Shown here one piece after another: positions 14,535 to 17,684 of a DNA stretch of 17,684 nt. Source of the DNA: Desulfuromonadaceae bacterium UBA2294 (GTDB taxonomy: Bacteria; Desulfobacterota; Desulfuromonadia; Desulfuromonadales; UBA2294); contig DDWE01000107.1 in assembly GCA_002345625.1 (NCBI GenBank), positions 1 to 17,684 of the forward strand. Direction: 5' to 3'. The position numbers and the translations under genes are program-made. The first letter of the stretch is position 1, and each line of letters opens with the position of its first letter. The notes beneath the pieces are model-generated. The model worked only from the letters and a program-made list of their open reading frames with translations. It did not search any database and was not told the origin of the DNA.

Positions 14535-14613
14535 GCAAAGACGCGGAGGTGCAGCAGTGAGAAACCAGTCCTTATTTTTCTGGAATTTCTCAGCACATCC
14601 GCATCTTTTGCGT
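14535..14613. repeat. intergenic inverted repeat, family copy 3 (short, diverged)
   Basis: GCAAAGACGCGGAGGTGCAG at 14535-14554 and its continuation to 14564 match, in inverted orientation, the segment ending in TTTTGCGTC at 14586-14613. Small gaps are present. The core resembles the inner arms of copies 1 and 2; the outer arms are absent. It lies between the efflux channel gene and the C_GCAxxG_C_C gene. Confidence 0.7.
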
Positions 14614-14623
14614 CCATCAACTT

Positions 14624-16060
14624 TTACTGATTGGCAGCAACCGGCTCCGGTTCATCCCAACCGCCACCGAGGGCTTTGACCAGCTGGATACTCGCCTGCA
14701 GCTGATCCCCATACGTCAGTACCGCAGCGCGGCGTGTCACCAGCTCGGTGCGCTGGGTGTCGATGACCTCCTGATAACTGACCGCACCGGCACGATAACG
14801 CCGATCCGAGAGGCTGGCAGCGAGCTGGGCTGCGTCGTCGGCCCGCTTCAGCGCCTCGGCCTGCTGTGCAAGCACGCTGACCGCCAACAGGCTATCTTCA
14901 ACCTCGCGCACGGCATTGAGTACCGTCTGGCGGTAAGAGGCAAGGGTTTCATCATAAACGGCCGATTGGCGTTTCAATTCGGCACTCAAGCGCCCGCCCT
15001 GAAAGATCGGCAGGTAGAGTGATGGCCCCAGACCCCAGACCCGGTTGTCCCATTGGCCGAGATCGCCAAGGCTGGTACTGGCCGCACCGACGTTGCCGCC
15101 GAGGCTGATGGTCGGGAAAAATGCGCCCTTGGCCACCCCGATCCGGGCGTTAGCGGCCGCCACCCGTCGCTCGGCGGCGGCCACGTCAGGTCGCCGCTCC
15201 AGAAGCTGGGCCGGCAGACCGGGAACCAGCCGAGGTGGCTGCAGGTCAAGCGGTGCCGCCGCCAGATGAAATTGCGACGGCATTTCACCGAGCAGAACCG
15301 CCAGTGCGTGCTCAAATTCGCCACGCCGGCGGCGCAGGGCAATCGTCTCGGCCTCGATGCGCGCCAGCTCGGTTTCGGCCATCGCCAGTTCCAGCCGGTT
15401 GGCAACCCCGTTGTCGAATCGGCTCTGCACCATGTCGAGGGCCGCCTGACGCAGCTGCACTGTCGCCTCGAGCAGGGCGATCTCGGCATCCTTGGTCCGC
15501 AGCGCGAAATAATTAAGGGCCACTTCGGCCTGCAACGACAACATGACCGTCTGGTAGTCAGCAGCGCTGGCGCCGGCCGCCGCATCGGCGGCCTCAGCCT
15601 GACGGCGGACCCGCCCCCAGATGTCGAGTTCGTAGTCGAGGTAGAGCGTCAGGTTGTAGGAATTGTTCACCGCCGATGCCCCCGGGGCTCGGAAATCGCC
15701 GGCCGTGCGACTGCGGGTCCCGGCTCCGGCGGCCTCAAGCTGGGGATAAAGAGCAGCCTTCTCGATATTCGCAATTGCCAGAGCCTGATCTAGCCGAGCC
15801 ATCGCCATGGCCAACTGCGGGCTGACATCTGCCGCGCGGGCTTCAAGGGCGTCGAGCTGCGGGTCACCAAAGACCTGCCACCAGGCCCCTTTGGGCACCG
15901 CATCAGCCGGATCAGACAGTTTCCAGTCACGGCTTTCAAAATATGCCGCTGGCAGTTCACTGACGGGCGGCGCGTAATCCGGGCCGACGGCGCAACCAAA
16001 AAGGAGCAGGGCGACGATACTGACGCGTAAGGAGCGCCAATGCCAAACGTTGCCGATCAT
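14624..16060 (-). CDS. outer-membrane efflux channel lipoprotein (NodT/OprM family)
   Basis: A 478-residue TolC-like outer-membrane factor that completes a tripartite RND pump. The N-terminal signal ends in the lipobox LFGC with Cys23 as the lipidated residue, followed by AVGPDYAPP, the family's standard opening. WWQVFGDPQLDAL (about 60-72) is the usual first conserved block. Two tandem OEP repeats follow, each with long alanine- and glutamine-rich coiled-coil helices (for example LQAEVALNYFALRTKDAEI and ERRPDVAAAERRVAAANARI). FFPTISLGG and GPSLYLPIFQGGRL mark the beta-barrel strands. Length is normal for the family. The start overlaps the RND stop by four bases (ATGA), and a GGAGG lies five bases ahead, so the two are translationally coupled. 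The substrate is unknown. Confidence 0.95.
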   Translation of the reverse strand: MIGNVWHWRSLRVSIVALLLFGCAVGPDYAPPVSELPAAYFESRDWKLSDPADAVPKGAWWQVFGDPQLDALEARAADVSPQLAMAMARLDQALAIANIEKAALYPQLEAAGAGTRSRTAGDFRAPGASAVNNSYNLTLYLDYELDIWGRVRRQAEAADAAAGASAADYQTVMLSLQAEVALNYFALRTKDAEIALLEATVQLRQAALDMVQSRFDNGVANRLELAMAETELARIEAETIALRRRRGEFEHALAVLLGEMPSQFHLAAAPLDLQPPRLVPGLPAQLLERRPDVAAAERRVAAANARIGVAKGAFFPTISLGGNVGAASTSLGDLGQWDNRVWGLGPSLYLPIFQGGRLSAELKRQSAVYDETLASYRQTVLNAVREVEDSLLAVSVLAQQAEALKRADDAAQLAASLSDRRYRAGAVSYQEVIDTQRTELVTRRAAVLTYGDQLQASIQLVKALGGGWDEPEPVAANQ

Positions 16061-17684
16061 AAATCCTCCGGAACTTCAATAAGATGACGCGGGCGGGCCA
16101 GCATCAGGTAGACAACGGGAACCACAAACAGGGTCAATACGGTACCAAAACTCATGCCGCCGACGATGACCCAGCCGATCGCCTGCCGGCTCTCGGCCCC
16201 GGCGCCATGCGCCCAGGCCAGAGGGAGCGAACCGAGCACCATGGCACCGGTGGTCATCAGGATCGGCCGCAACCGCAGCGCCGCTGATTCCAGCACCGCC
16301 TCGGCTTTATCCCTGCCCTGCTCCTGCAACTGGTTGGCGAACTCTACTATGAGAATACCATGTTTGGTGATCAAACCAATCAGCGTCACCAGACCAATCT
16401 GGCTGTATACGTTGAGGGTGCCACCGGAGAGATAGAGGGCGAGCAACGCGCCGGTCATCGACAGCGGCACCGACAGCATGATGATGAACGGATCGAGAAA
16501 ACTTTCAAACTGCGCCGCCAGCACCAGATAGATGAAGAGCAGTGCGAGCAAAAAGGTGACGAAAAGACTGGCGCTCGACTCCTTGAATTCGCGCGATGGA
16601 CCATCGTAATCGACGACCGCATCGTGCGGCAGGACCTTGGCGGCAATTTTCTCCAGTTCGGCCAGGCCATCGGAGAGGGCGTAGCCGGGGGCGAGACTGG
16701 CGGTCACCTTGGCCGCCCTCAGTTGGTTGAAGTGATTCAACTCCTTCGGCGCCACCGTCTCCTGCACCTGCACCAGGTTCGCAAGTTGGACCATCTCGCA
16801 TTTACCACCACGCACATAGAGGGCGGAAAGGGACTCCGGCGTGGTCCGGTCGGCATCATCGATCTGGACGATGACATCATACTGCTTCCCCTGGCGCTTG
16901 AAACGCGTCACCTGCCGACCGCCGAGCATGGTTTCGAGGGTACGACCGACGGTGGCAACATCGATGCCCAGATCGGATCCTTTTTCCCGATCGACCTGCA
17001 CCGAAAGCTGCGGCTTGCTCAGCTTCAGGTCGGTATCGAGATTCTGGAAACCGGGCCAGGCCCGGGCTTCATCCATCACCGCCGTCGTCATCCGCTGCAA
17101 CTCTTCGTAGGGGGCGTTGGTCTGAATCACGAACTGAACCGGTTTGTTCAGCGGGCTCTGCCCCAATGATGGCGGATTAAGCGGGAACGCCATGATCCCC
17201 GGAATACCACCATAGAGTTTCGGCTGCAACTCCTTGACGATCTCCTGTTGCTTGCGCTCGCGATTGTTCCAGTCGGTCAGGCCGCAAAAGGACAGAGCCT
17301 GCGACACCACCGGCCGGCCGGTAAGAACAAAGTAACGCTCGATCTCAGGTACATCGGCGTAGACCTTTTCCATCATCCGCGCATAGCGGTCGGTATAGGC
17401 CACCGTCGACCCTTCCGGCGCGATGCCGATACCGATGATGGTGCCACGGTCCTCGGTCGGAGCCAGCTCTGACTTGAGGACGCCGAGCAGCAGAGCGGCG
17501 GAGCCAGCAACCACCAGAGCGAAAACGATCACCGCCCAGCGCAAGCGCAACGCAAGCGCCAGAAGGCGGCGGTAAACGCGGTCCATCGCCACCATCCCTG
17601 TTTCAATAAAATTGTAGACCGGATGATGCGAGGTTCGATGCCGCAACAGTTTGGAACACATCATCGGCGACAGGGTCAGGGCGA
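16057..17684 (-). CDS. RND efflux transporter (HAE1/AcrB-like), C-terminal half (cut by window edge)
   Basis: The inner-membrane pump of a proton-driven tripartite efflux system. The frame stays open through the right edge. Codons before the ATG at 17664 read ALTLSP, joining MMCSKLL to give the standard end of the first membrane half, so that ATG is internal. About 542 residues of an expected 1,000-1,050 are visible. They comprise a basic loop, a membrane helix (RWAVIVFALVVAGSAALLLG), the second periplasmic porter/docking loop beginning SELAPTEDRG, and then four to five membrane helices. GLITKHGILIVEFANQ contains the lysine equivalent to AcrB Lys940 of the proton relay; the paired aspartates of helix 4 lie outside the window. 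It ends with LTLFVVPVVYLMLAR. The outer-membrane channel gene overlaps its stop. A membrane-fusion protein gene is expected upstream, beyond the edge. The substrate cannot be predicted. Confidence 0.95.
   Translation of the reverse strand, partial: ALTLSPMMCSKLLRHRTSHHPVYNFIETGMVAMDRVYRRLLALALRLRWAVIVFALVVAGSAALLLGVLKSELAPTEDRGTIIGIGIAPEGSTVAYTDRYARMMEKVYADVPEIERYFVLTGRPVVSQALSFCGLTDWNNRERKQQEIVKELQPKLYGGIPGIMAFPLNPPSLGQSPLNKPVQFVIQTNAPYEELQRMTTAVMDEARAWPGFQNLDTDLKLSKPQLSVQVDREKGSDLGIDVATVGRTLETMLGGRQVTRFKRQGKQYDVIVQIDDADRTTPESLSALYVRGGKCEMVQLANLVQVQETVAPKELNHFNQLRAAKVTASLAPGYALSDGLAELEKIAAKVLPHDAVVDYDGPSREFKESSASLFVTFLLALLFIYLVLAAQFESFLDPFIIMLSVPLSMTGALLALYLSGGTLNVYSQIGLVTLIGLITKHGILIVEFANQLQEQGRDKAEAVLESAALRLRPILMTTGAMVLGSLPLAWAHGAGAESRQAIGWVIVGGMSFGTVLTLFVVPVVYLMLARPRHLIEVPEDL

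Noticed and set aside
15053..15793. 246-codon open frame on the plus strand opposite the efflux channel gene
   Set aside because: It mirrors the alanine-rich coiled-coil repeats of the channel protein and has no independent support.
17662..17664. ATG at 17664 as the start of the RND protein
   Set aside because: The reading frame is open to the window edge and encodes ALTLSP before it, the usual sequence just ahead of this point in RND pumps, so the start lies outside.

Overview
The window reads as a chromosomal segment of a strictly anaerobic, moderately GC-rich member of the Desulfuromonadales/Geobacterales type (Desulfuromonas, Pelobacter and relatives). That placement is an inference from gene content: methylmalonyl-CoA pathway genes under a small XRE-cupin regulator, menaquinone synthesis by the futalosine route, a triheme cytochrome c lipoprotein, a C_GCAxxG_C_C redox protein, and intergenic inverted repeats rich in GACGCAGAGGCGCAGAGG. 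No rRNA, tRNA, CRISPR array, transposase or phage gene was seen.

Positions 1-7250 form a propionyl-CoA/methylmalonyl-CoA module. On the minus strand lie a two-subunit acyl-CoA carboxylase (carboxyltransferase 6990-5266, then a biotin carboxylase plus biotin carrier protein 5203-2327), an XRE-cupin regulator (1145-579) and the start of methylmalonyl-CoA mutase (484 to beyond the left edge). A 71-residue zinc-ribbon protein on the plus strand (1960-2175) converges on the carboxylase operon at a two-way terminator (2264-2306). The regulator promoter and the carboxylase promoter share the same -35/17 bp/-10 layout. Each carries a copy of a 19-bp dyad, AATARAA-N5-TTNTATT, just downstream of the -10. 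The natural reading is that the regulator controls both itself and the carboxylase genes.

Positions 7314-10116 form a plus-strand operon: an unrecognised protein of about 366 residues, then mqnB (futalosine hydrolase) and mqnD (1,4-dihydroxy-6-naphthoate synthase), the last two overlapping by 4 bases. A UbiD-family decarboxylase at 12155-13993 (minus) is the probable later decarboxylase of the same pathway.

Positions 10372-17684 are all minus strand, read from the right edge: an RND efflux pump (C-terminal half), its outer-membrane channel lipoprotein (4-base overlap), a C_GCAxxG_C_C protein, the UbiD decarboxylase, cysteine synthase, and a triheme cytochrome c lipoprotein ending at a strong terminator. 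Three diverged copies of one inverted-repeat family fill the gaps at 10158-10341, 11971-12128 and 14535-14613.

The observations most worth following are the paired promoter-operators, whose operators are offset by exactly 10 bp; the uncharacterised first gene of the futalosine operon; the divergent biotin carboxylase with two insertions; and the three-copy repeat family.
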